Of a DNA stretch of 64,000 nt, positions 40,067-49,378 are shown piece after piece. The stretch is from the NCBI RefSeq assembly GCF_028882255.1, contig NZ_JARBUY010000009.1, positions 1-64,000 on the forward strand. The letters run 5' to 3'. The stretch comes from Maribacter polysaccharolyticus. GTDB taxonomy: Bacteria > Bacteroidota > Bacteroidia > Flavobacteriales > Flavobacteriaceae. A model generated the notes under the pieces. That model was not told the origin of the DNA and searched no databases. It saw only the letters and a program-made list of their open reading frames with translations. Made by a program: the position numbers and the translations under genes. Within the stretch, counting starts at the first letter, position 1; each line of letters begins with the position of its first letter.

Positions 40067-40579
40067 TCAATCTATTTCATAAACACCTTTTCGCTGTCGG
40101 TTCTTCTCGACCAGTTCCCGCAACACTTCATGTATATTGGAGTAGGGGATGGCGAACATCAATAAAACCGGATGGGACTTGTCAGAGGTGATAAGGGAAA
40201 GGTTCTGTGCTATAAGCAACCTGATCAAAAAAGGTCGTTTTATCATAAGGTCCTTTACCCTATACAATTCGACAAAATCTGAATTCACGCTGAAAACACC
40301 CCTGACATATTCTATTTGCTCATGGGTGATGTTGAATCGATGTGATAGGATATACAGTACCTTATAAATATAATAGACGAATGCTAAAACCCCGATGCCA
40401 AGGGCGTAGGGGTAGAGTTCTGTTAAGTCGTAGGTTGACCAAAGGAGGTCCGTTTTCTGAAGGTGGTCCGCCCCGATGAAAAGTATGATCAGAATGCACC
40501 ATGTGAACATCAGTGGCATTATGGGTTTTAAGATCGCGTAAAACTTAACGGGGCTCAAGGTGATGGTTTTCTGTCGCAT
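40067..40579 (-). CDS. Membrane protein with bacterial PH domain, paralogue of 36072
   Basis: A 170-residue protein with two membrane helices (about 18-38 and 50-72) and a PH-like C-terminal part (EQIEYVRGVFSVNSDFVELYRVKDLMIKRP). It is aligned with the 172-residue protein near rep along most of its length. It overlaps the previous gene by 25 nt, so it is co-expressed with the small cluster 40555-42028. Its role is unknown. Confidence 0.7.
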   Translation of the reverse strand: MRQKTITLSPVKFYAILKPIMPLMFTWCILIILFIGADHLQKTDLLWSTYDLTELYPYALGIGVLAFVYYIYKVLYILSHRFNITHEQIEYVRGVFSVNSDFVELYRVKDLMIKRPFLIRLLIAQNLSLITSDKSHPVLLMFAIPYSNIHEVLRELVEKNRQRKGVYEID

Positions 40580-41256
40580 AATATTTTTTTAAATGATTTT
40601 TGTTTCAATGTGGGTTTCTGCGTTGTTGGGCCCTTCCCATATCTTCCCCCGAAAAAATCCCGTACCAGGCCTCTAAGGGAAAAATGTTCGTAGTACTTCG
40701 ATTTTCCCCTATCGTTTACCACCTTGATGCCCTGAAGTCCATAAGATATCTTGACTTTTTTATCTCTATTGGTGTACAGAAGGTAATATTGAGCATCCTG
40801 TAGGGCAGCTAATTGTCCGTTCCCGAAACAACAGATCGGTCTGGCCGAAGGATAATAGGCGCGTACCATTTCCACATGGCAAGAGGTAAAGGTCTTGGGC
40901 AGGACTACGATAGAGGTGAAACAGTCAATTGGGCCGTTTAACTCTATATAGGCCAAGGCCTCAAGCGGTTCGTTGAAAACAATGACCTTTGAAACGATAT
41001 GGAGGAGTCTATCGGATGTCCACATGATTCCCGCTATATTGACGTCATAATGGACTAACCGCTCGAATTCCGAGTTCATTTTAAGTTTATGCCCGATCTT
41101 TCCGGATATCGGATCCACAAATGAAAAAAGGATGTTGATTATCCCTCTCTCGTCGGATTCAAGTTCTATGAACCTAACAAAGTAATCCAAGGATCTTTCG
41201 GTTAAGCCGATTGACCTTAAAAAAGGGTGTTGGGGTATATCAATATTGCATTGCAT
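40555..41256 (-). CDS. Protein of unknown function
   Basis: A 233-residue soluble protein (QHPFLRSIGLTERSLDYFVRFIELESDERGIINILFSFVDP). No domain is recognised. It overlaps the genes on both sides (17 nt upstream, 25 nt downstream), so it belongs to a tight operon with a DUF4099-like protein and the PH-domain protein, beside the transfer genes. Confidence 0.6.
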   Translation of the reverse strand: MQCNIDIPQHPFLRSIGLTERSLDYFVRFIELESDERGIINILFSFVDPISGKIGHKLKMNSEFERLVHYDVNIAGIMWTSDRLLHIVSKVIVFNEPLEALAYIELNGPIDCFTSIVVLPKTFTSCHVEMVRAYYPSARPICCFGNGQLAALQDAQYYLLYTNRDKKVKISYGLQGIKVVNDRGKSKYYEHFSLRGLVRDFFGGRYGKGPTTQKPTLKQKSFKKILCDRKPSP

Positions 41257-42028
41257 TGTTCGTGCTTGATTGGATCGCCATATCCTTTTGTGCCCCCTGT
41301 TTCATAATAGAGGAAAGGTTTTCCTTTGAAATGTCGATGGTCTTACCGGGTTCGTTCTTTTCGGCAATGGACACCATACCGTCGTCTTTTATGTTCTTGA
41401 TCACATAATCACCGCTCTTTTGTGAAATACTGAAGGTCATGCCAACGTGTAGTGGCGTTTTCCTTTCTGATCTTTCCTGCTCCCGTAAATTATTTTGGCC
41501 CATCGAAGGGGATAGATATCCCTTGGATTGGCTAAGATCTATAAGTATGTCATTACCAACGACCCGGATGGCTTCGGACTTTCTGACCTTGTTCAGTTCT
41601 TCCTTTGTCAAGGGGAAATTGAGGTCCTTCACCGAGACCTTCAACAGTTCGTTGGTCTGTTTGTCCCTTTGAAGGATATGTTTGGAAAGTTCTCCTTTAT
41701 TGTCGACCATTTCCTTGACCACAGTACCGCCCCTAACAAGTTTGTTATATTCATTGGTTGTAAGGTGGTCCACCCTTTGAAGTTCTTTTCTTATCGGGTG
41801 TATCTGTAGAGCATAGGTGTTGTCCTTCCTCAAAATGTTCGATAGTGAGAGTTTGACCATTTGGCTTTTGGTGCTTCCGTCGGGCAATGTCATATGCACC
41901 GGTAACAGGCTACTTCTTTTTCCAGACAATAGGGTAACGAGTAATTCCCTGTTCTGCAGTAGTTCCTTTTCTTTGAAACCTAAGCTTTGTAACTCTTTTG
42001 TCGGTAATTGATTTAAGGCTTTTATCAC
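41240..42028 (-). CDS. DUF4099/DUF3945-like mobile-element protein
   Basis: A 262-residue soluble protein. The start (LPTKELQSLGFKEKELLQNRELLVTLLSGKRSSLLPV) and the later NEYNKLVRGGTVVKEM and LNFPLTKEELNKVRKSEAIRV stretches are typical of DUF4099/DUF3945 proteins found on Bacteroidetes conjugative elements, usually larger and beside topoisomerase or tra genes. The function is unknown. It is the first gene of a three-gene overlapping operon. Confidence 0.7.
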   Translation of the reverse strand: MIKALNQLPTKELQSLGFKEKELLQNRELLVTLLSGKRSSLLPVHMTLPDGSTKSQMVKLSLSNILRKDNTYALQIHPIRKELQRVDHLTTNEYNKLVRGGTVVKEMVDNKGELSKHILQRDKQTNELLKVSVKDLNFPLTKEELNKVRKSEAIRVVGNDILIDLSQSKGYLSPSMGQNNLREQERSERKTPLHVGMTFSISQKSGDYVIKNIKDDGMVSIAEKNEPGKTIDISKENLSSIMKQGAQKDMAIQSSTNNAMQY

Positions 42029-42083
42029 TTTATTATATATTTAGGTGCTTATTTATTTACTAAATATAGTATTTTTATATATT

Positions 42084-42656
42084 ATGATAAAGTTTTATGT
42101 GATAATTTTATTGTCAACCTCTCTTTGCAGTGCCCAGTTCAATACGGTGAAACCAAGCAGGTCAATGGTCCTGGTACCAAATCTCTCGGTTGGGGAGAAT
42201 CGGGCAAGCATGGAAGATCAAATAGGGGAGGGGGATGTTTTTGACCCCTATTTTGCTTTGCCCTTGGATACTATAAGAGTCAATAGTGGTTATGGGTTCA
42301 GGGTGCATCCGATTTCCGGTGTCCATAAGAAGCACCAAGGGATAGACCTATATTCCAACGGTTCCATGGTCTATTCCGTGATCGATGGGGTAGTGGGCCG
42401 ATTGGGTTACGAAAAAGGTTATGGCCTTCATATAAAGGTCGAGGGTCTAGGTTTTTCTTTCCTTTACGCCCATCTTTCCCAGGTATATGTGTCTGAAGGG
42501 GATGTCCTAGAAGCTGGTCAGTTGATTGCCAAAACCGGTAGTACCGGCTCCTCGACCGGTGACCATCTTCATTTTGAGGTTCTTTTCGACAATGAGCACC
42601 TGGATCCGGTAAGGTTCATAAGGAATCTTCTTCGGATGAACGTATTGAATCCGTGA
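42084..42656 (+). CDS. M23-family peptidoglycan endopeptidase of the transfer system
   Basis: A 190-residue exported zinc peptidase. The ATG at 42084 begins a clean signal peptide (MIKFYVIILLSTSLCSAQ); an upstream ATG at 42045 would add 13 residues. The zinc ligands of the M23/LytM fold are present: HQGIDLY (H, D) and GDHLHFEV (HxH). It cuts peptide crosslinks so that the secretion channel can cross the wall. It is convergent with the HTH gene, with 41 nt of overlap. Confidence 0.88.
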   Translation: MIKFYVIILLSTSLCSAQFNTVKPSRSMVLVPNLSVGENRASMEDQIGEGDVFDPYFALPLDTIRVNSGYGFRVHPISGVHKKHQGIDLYSNGSMVYSVIDGVVGRLGYEKGYGLHIKVEGLGFSFLYAHLSQVYVSEGDVLEAGQLIAKTGSTGSSTGDHLHFEVLFDNEHLDPVRFIRNLLRMNVLNP

Positions 42657-42984
42657 TACGGTCGATTTTTTCGGACAGATCATTTTTCAGATCGATCAAT
42701 TGTCTTGTGGTAATGGCATTGTGGAGGCTCATCCTATCCTTTTCGTCCTTGATCTGTACCACGGTAAAATTGTCCGTTAAGAGATTGTCCAAATGGAAAT
42801 GCTCGGAAAAATAATTGACCAGGCTTATAAAGGTATCGACCGAGAATTGGGCCTTTGTTTCCATAAGGGATATGGTATTCTGGTTGGTCGCCCCGATTAT
42901 CTTTGCCAGTTCCGCTTGGCTAATACCCAAGGTTTTTCTGAAATGAAGCATTCTTTGAGCTATCTTCTCCCTATCTATCGGCAT
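42616..42984 (-). CDS. XRE-family helix-turn-helix protein
   Basis: A 122-residue regulator: REKIAQRMLHFRKTLGISQAELAKIIGATNQNTISLMETKAQ is a Cro/C1-type HTH at residues 4-55. The tail is a coiled coil (IDLKNDLSEKIDRITDSIRSSE). I choose the ATG at 42984; an in-frame ATG at 43020 is possible. It overlaps the end of the coupling-protein gene and is co-transcribed with the tra operon, making it a candidate regulator of transfer. Confidence 0.8.
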   Translation of the reverse strand: MPIDREKIAQRMLHFRKTLGISQAELAKIIGATNQNTISLMETKAQFSVDTFISLVNYFSEHFHLDNLLTDNFTVVQIKDEKDRMSLHNAITTRQLIDLKNDLSEKIDRITDSIRSSEEDSL

Positions 42985-44965
42985 GTGTCGTTGTTGTATA
43001 TTGCTGTACAATATAATCAACTTCGTGCCTAATATTCAACATATTCTTCATTAAAATTGAATTTTTAGTGCTTTCATTCTCGAAATCGTAATATTTCGGA
43101 AGTTCACGGTAGGAACTTTCCTCTTTTGCGACCTCTTTGGGATCGATGAGGATTTTGCATCTATAGGTGTTCGGATTCTCGTTGGTCTTCGATGCGGTGT
43201 TGAAACCGAAGGCCAGTTTAGCTACGACTTCTCCGGTCCTCAGGTCGGCGATTTTACTGGAAGGAATTAAGTTGTCCATTTGTTCCCTGATACTGGTCGT
43301 GGTTTCCTTTCTTGAAATACTGATGCCTTTTGCCAATTGCCGGCTTTTCCCGAATAGTCGCTCCAACCACATCAGTGTGTCCTTGTTCTTTACCCCTCCG
43401 GATACGACGTTTCCCACCACACTGGTTATTGTATCGGCTATCTGCTTGCCGTAGCCCTCGACCAATTGGGGCAATTCCTGGAAGCCCAACATAACGGCCA
43501 CTTTATTGCTCCTGGCCGTTGCTATGAGGTTCTGAATCTTATAGAAGAATATGGTGGGCAGCTCGTCAATTATCACCGCACAGGGAAGGTTCCCCTTTGT
43601 GTTGATCTGCTTTGTCAAGGTATTCAACAATAAGGAGTTGATCGTTGAATTGGTTGCTTCCGTTTTAGGGGAGTTCGCTATTACGAAAACACTTGGAGTA
43701 CCGTGGTTGGATATTTGGAGGTCCACATCATTGGAAGAGAAAACCCATGCGGCCTCCTTGGTGTTGAGCTTGCCCAGATGTATCCTTAACGTTCCCAATT
43801 GACCTTCAAGCTGTTGATAGGTCTTGGTCTTATGTGCGGAGATGAATGGTGCCAATAAGGATTCCAGTTCCGGTTCGCTCATAAGGACATCGAATATTTC
43901 ATCGTATTCCTTGTTCAAAAAGGACAGCACATGGGGCAGGGTAGAATATTTTCCTTCCTCGTGCTTTGAAAAAAAGAAAAGAGTGGCGGAAAGGAAGTTG
44001 ATCGCCGATTGTGAAAAGAACTGTTGGGCACCGCCCTCTGATGCCTCGGAACGTTTCTGCAGCGAATTCACCAGGGCCCCTGCGGTCTCGATCGCGGCGG
44101 CCAGGGAATCGATGTACTTTGGCATTAAGGGATTTACCCTCCTACTGTATTCCACCTTGTCAAGGTTGACAACATGGAAGGACAGGTTCTTTATGCCGTT
44201 GTTTTTTTTCTTGTTCTTCAGATAATGGTAATAAGAGATCTCGGTGAGATCCGGATATTTATAATCATAGACAAGGGCGGTGAAGTTCTTGGCCAGCGTT
44301 TGACGGATAAAGGGCATTATAATCGAATAGGACTTTCCGCTTTCGGGTGTTCCGATAACTATGGTTCCCCTGAAGGGGTTGGTAAGGTTGAACCACCCTT
44401 TCCTGTGTTTTCCCTTGAAATAATATTCCATCGGTAGGTTCATCGAATACTGGTTGGACATCAGTACCTTGTTCTGCTTGAAGGACTCGTTCTCGTCATT
44501 GAATTTGTCCCCTCCGAGCTTGAAGTTGATGATTTTGCTCAGGTTGTCGAATCCCACATGTAGCACGATTATCCCCAGTAATGATCCTATCATATAGGCG
44601 ATCCCCCATACATTGAAGGGTTCGGCACCTTGGGAAGGATCCCAAATATAGGCGAAAGTGGCACCTAAGGTTATTGCAAGGCCCAATAGGACCGGAACGA
44701 CAATGTACCGTCCTGTTTTGATATCCACCTTTTTTCTTGGTTTCGTCCCTATCGTGGTTATCACCAATAGCCCAAGTGTAAAGAGTTTGGAATAAGCGAT
44801 ATGGTTGTAGATGGAAAGGTTGCCCATTTTATGGAAGACCATGTTCAAAGGGCCGAACAAGGGATGGTTGAAGAGTTGGAACATAATGATTTCCAAAAGG
44901 ATGCTGAAGTATACAGCACCCTGCAGAAGTGCGAACAACTTATATAACCCTTTGTTGTCTTCCAT
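42971..44965 (-). CDS. VirD4-like type IV coupling protein
   Basis: A 664-residue coupling ATPase that brings the relaxase-DNA complex to the secretion channel. Four N-terminal membrane helices (about 10-150) precede the ATPase domain with Walker A GTPESGKSYSIIMPFI and Walker B CAVIIDELPTIF. The C-terminal region includes SVVGNVVSGGVKNKDTLMWLERLFG, as in TraG/VirD4 proteins. It overlaps the upstream gene by 1 nt as the last large gene of the tra operon. Confidence 0.92.
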   Translation of the reverse strand: MEDNKGLYKLFALLQGAVYFSILLEIIMFQLFNHPLFGPLNMVFHKMGNLSIYNHIAYSKLFTLGLLVITTIGTKPRKKVDIKTGRYIVVPVLLGLAITLGATFAYIWDPSQGAEPFNVWGIAYMIGSLLGIIVLHVGFDNLSKIINFKLGGDKFNDENESFKQNKVLMSNQYSMNLPMEYYFKGKHRKGWFNLTNPFRGTIVIGTPESGKSYSIIMPFIRQTLAKNFTALVYDYKYPDLTEISYYHYLKNKKKNNGIKNLSFHVVNLDKVEYSRRVNPLMPKYIDSLAAAIETAGALVNSLQKRSEASEGGAQQFFSQSAINFLSATLFFFSKHEEGKYSTLPHVLSFLNKEYDEIFDVLMSEPELESLLAPFISAHKTKTYQQLEGQLGTLRIHLGKLNTKEAAWVFSSNDVDLQISNHGTPSVFVIANSPKTEATNSTINSLLLNTLTKQINTKGNLPCAVIIDELPTIFFYKIQNLIATARSNKVAVMLGFQELPQLVEGYGKQIADTITSVVGNVVSGGVKNKDTLMWLERLFGKSRQLAKGISISRKETTTSIREQMDNLIPSSKIADLRTGEVVAKLAFGFNTASKTNENPNTYRCKILIDPKEVAKEESSYRELPKYYDFENESTKNSILMKNMLNIRHEVDYIVQQYTTTTHADR

Positions 44966-45423
44966 TATATAGGGAATTTGATTGCGGCCAATAGGCCGTG
45001 TCGGAAGGGTTTGTCAGCTCCGAAAACCAATTTGGTGTCCTGTTGTACCGACAGTATGATGTTCCCCTTCAGGACGAAGGACAGTTCGATTCCCGCCCCT
45101 GCGGCCATGGCGAATTCCTGTTGTTGGCTTCCTGCCAGTACCCCGAACCTAAGGTTGGAGAGTACGTCCTTCTTCCTGAAGAGCAAAGGTTCGAAGTACA
45201 GCCCTGCCAGATAGGCCTCCTGGGAATCTTCGCTTTTGTCCAAGGTGGCTTCGAAGACCATTTCCCATCCCTCGTAATATCTATTGTTGTATTCGACACC
45301 CAAGCGTACCATGGTGGATTCCCCCAGTGTAAGTCCTGCAGATGGTATCAAATAGGTGTATCCTGATTGGGCCATTGAGAAAAGTGGCCATAGGGCGATT
45401 ATGGTTAATAAGGTTTTTTTCAT
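44965..45423 (-). CDS. traO: Conjugal transfer outer-membrane-like protein (TraO position)
   Basis: A 152-residue exported protein (MKKTLLTIIALWPLFSMAQ signal) with alternating beta-strands and a C-terminal phenylalanine-free end typical of small beta-barrels (YEGWEMVFEATLDKSED; GLYFEPLLFRKKDVLSNLRFGVLAGS). It occupies the place of TraO in Bacteroidetes transfer operons, after TraN. The gene name is by position and general character, not by strong sequence match. Confidence 0.6.
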   Translation of the reverse strand: MKKTLLTIIALWPLFSMAQSGYTYLIPSAGLTLGESTMVRLGVEYNNRYYEGWEMVFEATLDKSEDSQEAYLAGLYFEPLLFRKKDVLSNLRFGVLAGSQQQEFAMAAGAGIELSFVLKGNIILSVQQDTKLVFGADKPFRHGLLAAIKFPI

Positions 45424-45428
45424 GTCTG

Positions 45429-46235
45429 TTAGCTTTTGAAGGAGTTCGCATTAAGAAGGTCCGAATAGGCTATGTCCAAACGGATTTCCCTACCCGAGAT
45501 CTGGTCCTCGGCAACATTGATCGTAAAATATTTATTGTCCGGGAAGGTGAATTTTTTGAAAACAACGATGTTCCTATGCTCACCAAGGAACATTTCTTCC
45601 TTTTGATGTGTATACTCAGGCCGCACTTCAACATCCTGGTTGCTCCTTTTCCTTCTAACCTTCTTGTCGCTGATCTTATAACGTATCTCATCGATGCTAT
45701 ATGGGATGTTCGTGTTATTGGATAGTGCGTAATCCACGAAAATGTAGTCCTTGATAACCCATATATTGTTCAATTTGAGTTTTTGCCTGTTCTTTTTGCT
45801 GACAACTGCGTTTATCGAAGGGCCCCGTTCCATCATCTGCTGGGCAAGATCTTTGATGGCAACTGAATTAAGGGTTTCGTCAAGATTGTTGAAGGTGGTG
45901 TTGGCCTCTATGGAAATTCGTATCGTTTTATCCGCCTTTTGGCTGTCGTCCACGTAGATCAATCGATATTGTCGATATTCGGTCTCGGTAATAATTGTCA
46001 CTACCCCTAGATCCATATTGGTACGTTGTTTCGGTTTTATCCTTAGGACGTTCTTAAGCGGGAAATCCCCCACCACATGGTTTGTGGAAATGTCCATATA
46101 TTCCAGTTCATAGTCACTTATGAAATGGGTGGATATGTTCTCGTTTACACGTACTACGGGTATGTCCCCTTGTGCGAGTCCCCTATGCATAAAGGAGATG
46201 ATTAAAAAGGCGATTAAAAATGCTGATTTTTTCAT
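45429..46235 (-). CDS. traN: TraN-like conjugal transfer protein (VirB9-like, DUF4138)
   Basis: A 268-residue exported protein (signal MKKSAFLIAFLIISFMHRGLAQ) rich in beta-strands, with NISTHFISDYELEYMDISTNHVVGDFPLKNVLRIKP in the N-terminal domain, as in TraN/DUF4138 proteins. It is expected to form the outer-membrane core ring with TraM. It lies 16 nt after traM. Confidence 0.85.
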   Translation of the reverse strand: MKKSAFLIAFLIISFMHRGLAQGDIPVVRVNENISTHFISDYELEYMDISTNHVVGDFPLKNVLRIKPKQRTNMDLGVVTIITETEYRQYRLIYVDDSQKADKTIRISIEANTTFNNLDETLNSVAIKDLAQQMMERGPSINAVVSKKNRQKLKLNNIWVIKDYIFVDYALSNNTNIPYSIDEIRYKISDKKVRRKRSNQDVEVRPEYTHQKEEMFLGEHRNIVVFKKFTFPDNKYFTINVAEDQISGREIRLDIAYSDLLNANSFKS

Positions 46236-46251
46236 TTGATTAGTGATTATG

Positions 46252-47373
46252 TTATTCGTTGATTAAATATACCTGTGTGTTGTACTTGAGAAAGGCCTTG
46301 TTCTTTTTAAGCGCTTTTGCCATGGCCTTGGTTGCACTGTTGATGGATCTGGAGACCGACCTGTATAATTGTTGACTTGTTGTTCCCGAACCTTGACCTA
46401 TGTTGTTTCCCATGGTACTTGAACTTTGGGTCGCCCCGACACCAAGGTCCGAAACGAAGTCCCTAAATTGGCTATCGGGAACATATATCCCCCTAATGCC
46501 ATCATTGTCGTAAAGGGATATTTTTACGGGTACTATGGAGTCGGCCACCATGATGGAGTTTATCTTGACTTCGACCCTTTGTGATTTGAATCCACTTACC
46601 TGTCCATAGAGGTGTTTTCCTTTTTTAAGTAGATAATCCTCGATGAAGGTGTCCTGTAATAATCGGATCCTTACCCTGGATCCGTCGTAAACCTTTATTC
46701 CCTCGTCCAATAGCGCCGTTATATGGGTTTCGTTCATGTTCTTTTTTACGGTGTTGAAGTAATCCGCATCACTATTGGGGTTCAAGGATATCTTTTGAAT
46801 TTTGGGAACTTCCTTCTGGATAGAATCGGCGTGGTTTGCGGTTCTGTACTTTTCAGGGTTCTGTATGGAATCTATTATCCTCATTTGTTCTATAAAAGCC
46901 TCCTTCTCCGATTTCTCCTTGTTGCCTTGTTTTGAGGTTTCCCTCGGGTATGGGGAGCTTCTTGAGGTCTGCTGCGCTTTGGTTTTTGTTTTAGAGGTCC
47001 TTGGTTGTCTTGACCGGTATGAGGTCTTGCGCTCGGCGATGACCTTTTGAAGGGAGTCTATCTTTCTTTGTTCTTCAGGGGAAATGACCTCGTTCTTTGT
47101 CTTTTTTTCAAGCTCCTCACCGATGACCATTGTTCTTGAGTACTTCCTTTTTTCCAATAGTTCGTCCCTGAAGGCCTCCAATTTGTTCTTGGGTTCCTTC
47201 TTTTCGAGCATGGGGTTAGGTATTTCGGAGTTGATGCCGGCGGTGGTTTGGAGGTCATCGTTGGCCATTTCATCCGGTGAGATCATGCGGTAAACGAAAA
47301 AGAAAAGGATCAGAAAGGGCAATACTATCATTGGTAGTATGTACTTGGGCTGTTTTATATCAATTTTTGCCAT
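46252..47373 (-). CDS. traM: TraM-like conjugal transfer protein (VirB10-like)
   Basis: A 373-residue protein. One N-terminal membrane helix (KYILPMIVLPFLILFFFVYRMI) is followed by a long charged, proline-poor linker (residues 60-190) and a C-terminal beta-domain (VRIRLLQDTFIEDYLLKKGKHLYGQVSGFKSQRVEVKI) typical of TraM/VirB10. It spans the periplasm and connects inner and outer complexes. It overlaps the traL end by 14 nt. Confidence 0.9.
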   Translation of the reverse strand: MAKIDIKQPKYILPMIVLPFLILFFFVYRMISPDEMANDDLQTTAGINSEIPNPMLEKKEPKNKLEAFRDELLEKRKYSRTMVIGEELEKKTKNEVISPEEQRKIDSLQKVIAERKTSYRSRQPRTSKTKTKAQQTSRSSPYPRETSKQGNKEKSEKEAFIEQMRIIDSIQNPEKYRTANHADSIQKEVPKIQKISLNPNSDADYFNTVKKNMNETHITALLDEGIKVYDGSRVRIRLLQDTFIEDYLLKKGKHLYGQVSGFKSQRVEVKINSIMVADSIVPVKISLYDNDGIRGIYVPDSQFRDFVSDLGVGATQSSSTMGNNIGQGSGTTSQQLYRSVSRSINSATKAMAKALKKNKAFLKYNTQVYLINE

Positions 47374-47722
47374 GGTATTCTATTTTTTTGATTTTGTCTT
47401 CTAATTGTTTCAGTTTTATGGTGTCCAGGTTTTCTGCCTTGAGAAGTTTTTCAAGTTCTTTTTCCGCATCCATTAATTCCATCAGGTTGGATAGGTCGTT
47501 ACCGAAACCATGGACGGTGTCTTTCTTGAAGTTTCCCAGGGCCTTTTGAAAATGTGCATTGTCCTGGGTCCTAACTATTTCCGGATCACTTAAGTAACCA
47601 TCATGGATATGGAATAAGGCCCCAAGTCCTAAAAGTAACATCATCACCAGGAAGGTGTGTTTCGGGTTCTTCCTTATTCGACCTATCAAAGGGTTTTCGT
47701 CGGTTTTATTTTCCTTTTCCAT
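47360..47722 (-). CDS. traL: TraL-like small membrane protein
   Basis: A 120-residue protein with one membrane helix (HTFLVMMLLLGLGALFHIHDGYL) and a helical tail (AEKELEKLLKAENLDTIKLKQLEDKIKKIEY). I start at the ATG at 47722, which overlaps the stop of traK as TAATG; a start 54 nt earlier would lie inside traK. Its position between traK and traM matches TraL. Confidence 0.75.
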   Translation of the reverse strand: MEKENKTDENPLIGRIRKNPKHTFLVMMLLLGLGALFHIHDGYLSDPEIVRTQDNAHFQKALGNFKKDTVHGFGNDLSNLMELMDAEKELEKLLKAENLDTIKLKQLEDKIKKIEYHGKN

Positions 47723-48333
47723 TAGAAGTTGCTTTTTGATTTGTTCTCTATGTCTTTGTTCTCGACCGTTCGCCAATCGGTTATCAGTACGCCGTGCGGA
47801 TTGTTCTCGGAACGGAGGATTTCCTTAAGGTTGCCGTTGGTATGGAGGGTGCGATAGATCAAGCTGGATTTCCTGTCTATGCGCTGTTTTCCGTAATAAT
47901 TGAAATTTAAGGTTACTGGGTCTACAAGAACGCTGTCCGTTATGATGGACAGGACTGCAGATGAACTCAAAATTTGGTTGTAAAAACCCCTTTCCCTTAA
48001 GTTGTTGTATTCCTTGAGTCCGGAATCATCAATAAGGTACATGGACTGTTCGATGTTTTTTTTGATGAAATCGTTATCGGGCGGTACGGTAAAGAACAAA
48101 TGGTGGAAAAGGTTGATATGGCTTTTGTATTCGACCATTCGGTTTTCCTGTACCTGTGTCCTTTTTATCAGTATGGGGACCCCGTTATCGAGCACATAGA
48201 TCTTTTGTCTCTCTTCCTGTGAGTTTACATAGCTTATGTATATGGCCCCAAGTGCTATGATGATCGCCGCCACGAAGCTGAGAATGCTCGTTAGCATTGT
48301 TATCTTTATTTTGTTCTCAATGTTTTTTATCAT
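47722..48333 (-). CDS. traK: TraK-like conjugal transfer protein (VirB8-like)
   Basis: A 203-residue bitopic protein: a membrane helix near the N terminus (ITMLTSILSFVAAIIIALGAIYISYV) and a periplasmic domain (SQEERQKIYVLDNGVPILIKRTQ; HINLFHHLFFTVPPDNDFIKKNI), typical of TraK. VirB8-like proteins nucleate the inner-membrane complex. It lies 13 nt after traJ. Confidence 0.92.
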   Translation of the reverse strand: MIKNIENKIKITMLTSILSFVAAIIIALGAIYISYVNSQEERQKIYVLDNGVPILIKRTQVQENRMVEYKSHINLFHHLFFTVPPDNDFIKKNIEQSMYLIDDSGLKEYNNLRERGFYNQILSSSAVLSIITDSVLVDPVTLNFNYYGKQRIDRKSSLIYRTLHTNGNLKEILRSENNPHGVLITDWRTVENKDIENKSKSNF

Positions 48334-48346
48334 GGTGGTGTTTGTT

Positions 48347-49363
48347 TTATATTACTGTTTTGATTGCTGTAGTTCCTGCTTTTTTAGCGCTGTTCATTGC
48401 TTTTCCGCCCAATGCTGCAGAAGATCCCATTGAAATGATCCAATTGCTCACTATGGGAATGGAGAGCATTCCGAAAGCTCCTACTATCATTGCAACGATT
48501 AGACTTGACTCTGAATAATTGGGCATGGTGACATAAGAGACGAATGCTGCATTTGGACCGTTTATAACTGTTTCGATTATATTGGCTTCCCTGATTAAGG
48601 CATTGTTCACGAATAGCATAGCCGTGTTTATTGCCAAATGGCCCAATAGTCCGTAAAGTAGAACGCTTACGAAACGTGATATCCATTTAAGGTAGGCGTC
48701 CTTGAAACCCGGGACTATGCTCACGGCAAAGGCGAACGGGCCAAGGGCCACTAAGAACCCCCCTATTAAGGCCTTTAGATAGAATATGAAATACATGCAG
48801 GCCTTGAAAAGAGCAAGGACTATCCATTCAAGCACGGAGAACATCAGATATTTGAGTTTGGCCTGTATCATTACCCGAAGGGATGCCATTCTCATTTCAA
48901 GCTCTTCCAATCCCCCTATTACCATATCCCACCAATCATTGTCCTCTGAATTCTCCATATCGGTTTCAAGGACATCTGCGTCTTGGTTTATCCTATTGAT
49001 CAACCTTATATAGGCAAGCTCCCGTTGTTGGAAAAGTTCATTGGTCTGGTTGATCGTCCTGGTGGAGATGTCTTCCCCTGTCTTTTCAATGGCCTTTAAG
49101 GGCACTTCCAAGAGGTTGACGAAAGGCCCCCAGAAGAGTATGACCAATAGTAATGCGAAAGGTCGCGCCAAGGGCAATATGTCCACATCGGTATCACCGA
49201 CCATGATCCCGTATCCCTTAACGGAAAAGTACATGACCATCAATAGGGCCACAAGGGAACGGGCATGGACCAGGAAATTACCCGCCATGGCCTTCATCGT
49301 ATTGTAAAGGGTGTTTATATCGTTGAATATTGCACCGTCCAATAATTTTAGTAGTTCATCCAT
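48347..49363 (-). CDS. traJ: TraJ-like polytopic membrane protein (VirB6-like)
   Basis: A 338-residue protein with about six membrane helices, including MVMYFSVKGYGIMVGDTDVDILPLARPFALLLVILFWGPFV and a cluster at 180-300. The layout and MPNYSESSLIVAMIVGAFGMLSIPIVSNWIISMGSS-type C-terminal region fit TraJ of Bacteroidetes systems. It forms part of the inner-membrane channel. Confidence 0.9.
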   Translation of the reverse strand: MDELLKLLDGAIFNDINTLYNTMKAMAGNFLVHARSLVALLMVMYFSVKGYGIMVGDTDVDILPLARPFALLLVILFWGPFVNLLEVPLKAIEKTGEDISTRTINQTNELFQQRELAYIRLINRINQDADVLETDMENSEDNDWWDMVIGGLEELEMRMASLRVMIQAKLKYLMFSVLEWIVLALFKACMYFIFYLKALIGGFLVALGPFAFAVSIVPGFKDAYLKWISRFVSVLLYGLLGHLAINTAMLFVNNALIREANIIETVINGPNAAFVSYVTMPNYSESSLIVAMIVGAFGMLSIPIVSNWIISMGSSAALGGKAMNSAKKAGTTAIKTVI

Positions 49364-49378
49364 TGTTCATTTTGTTTA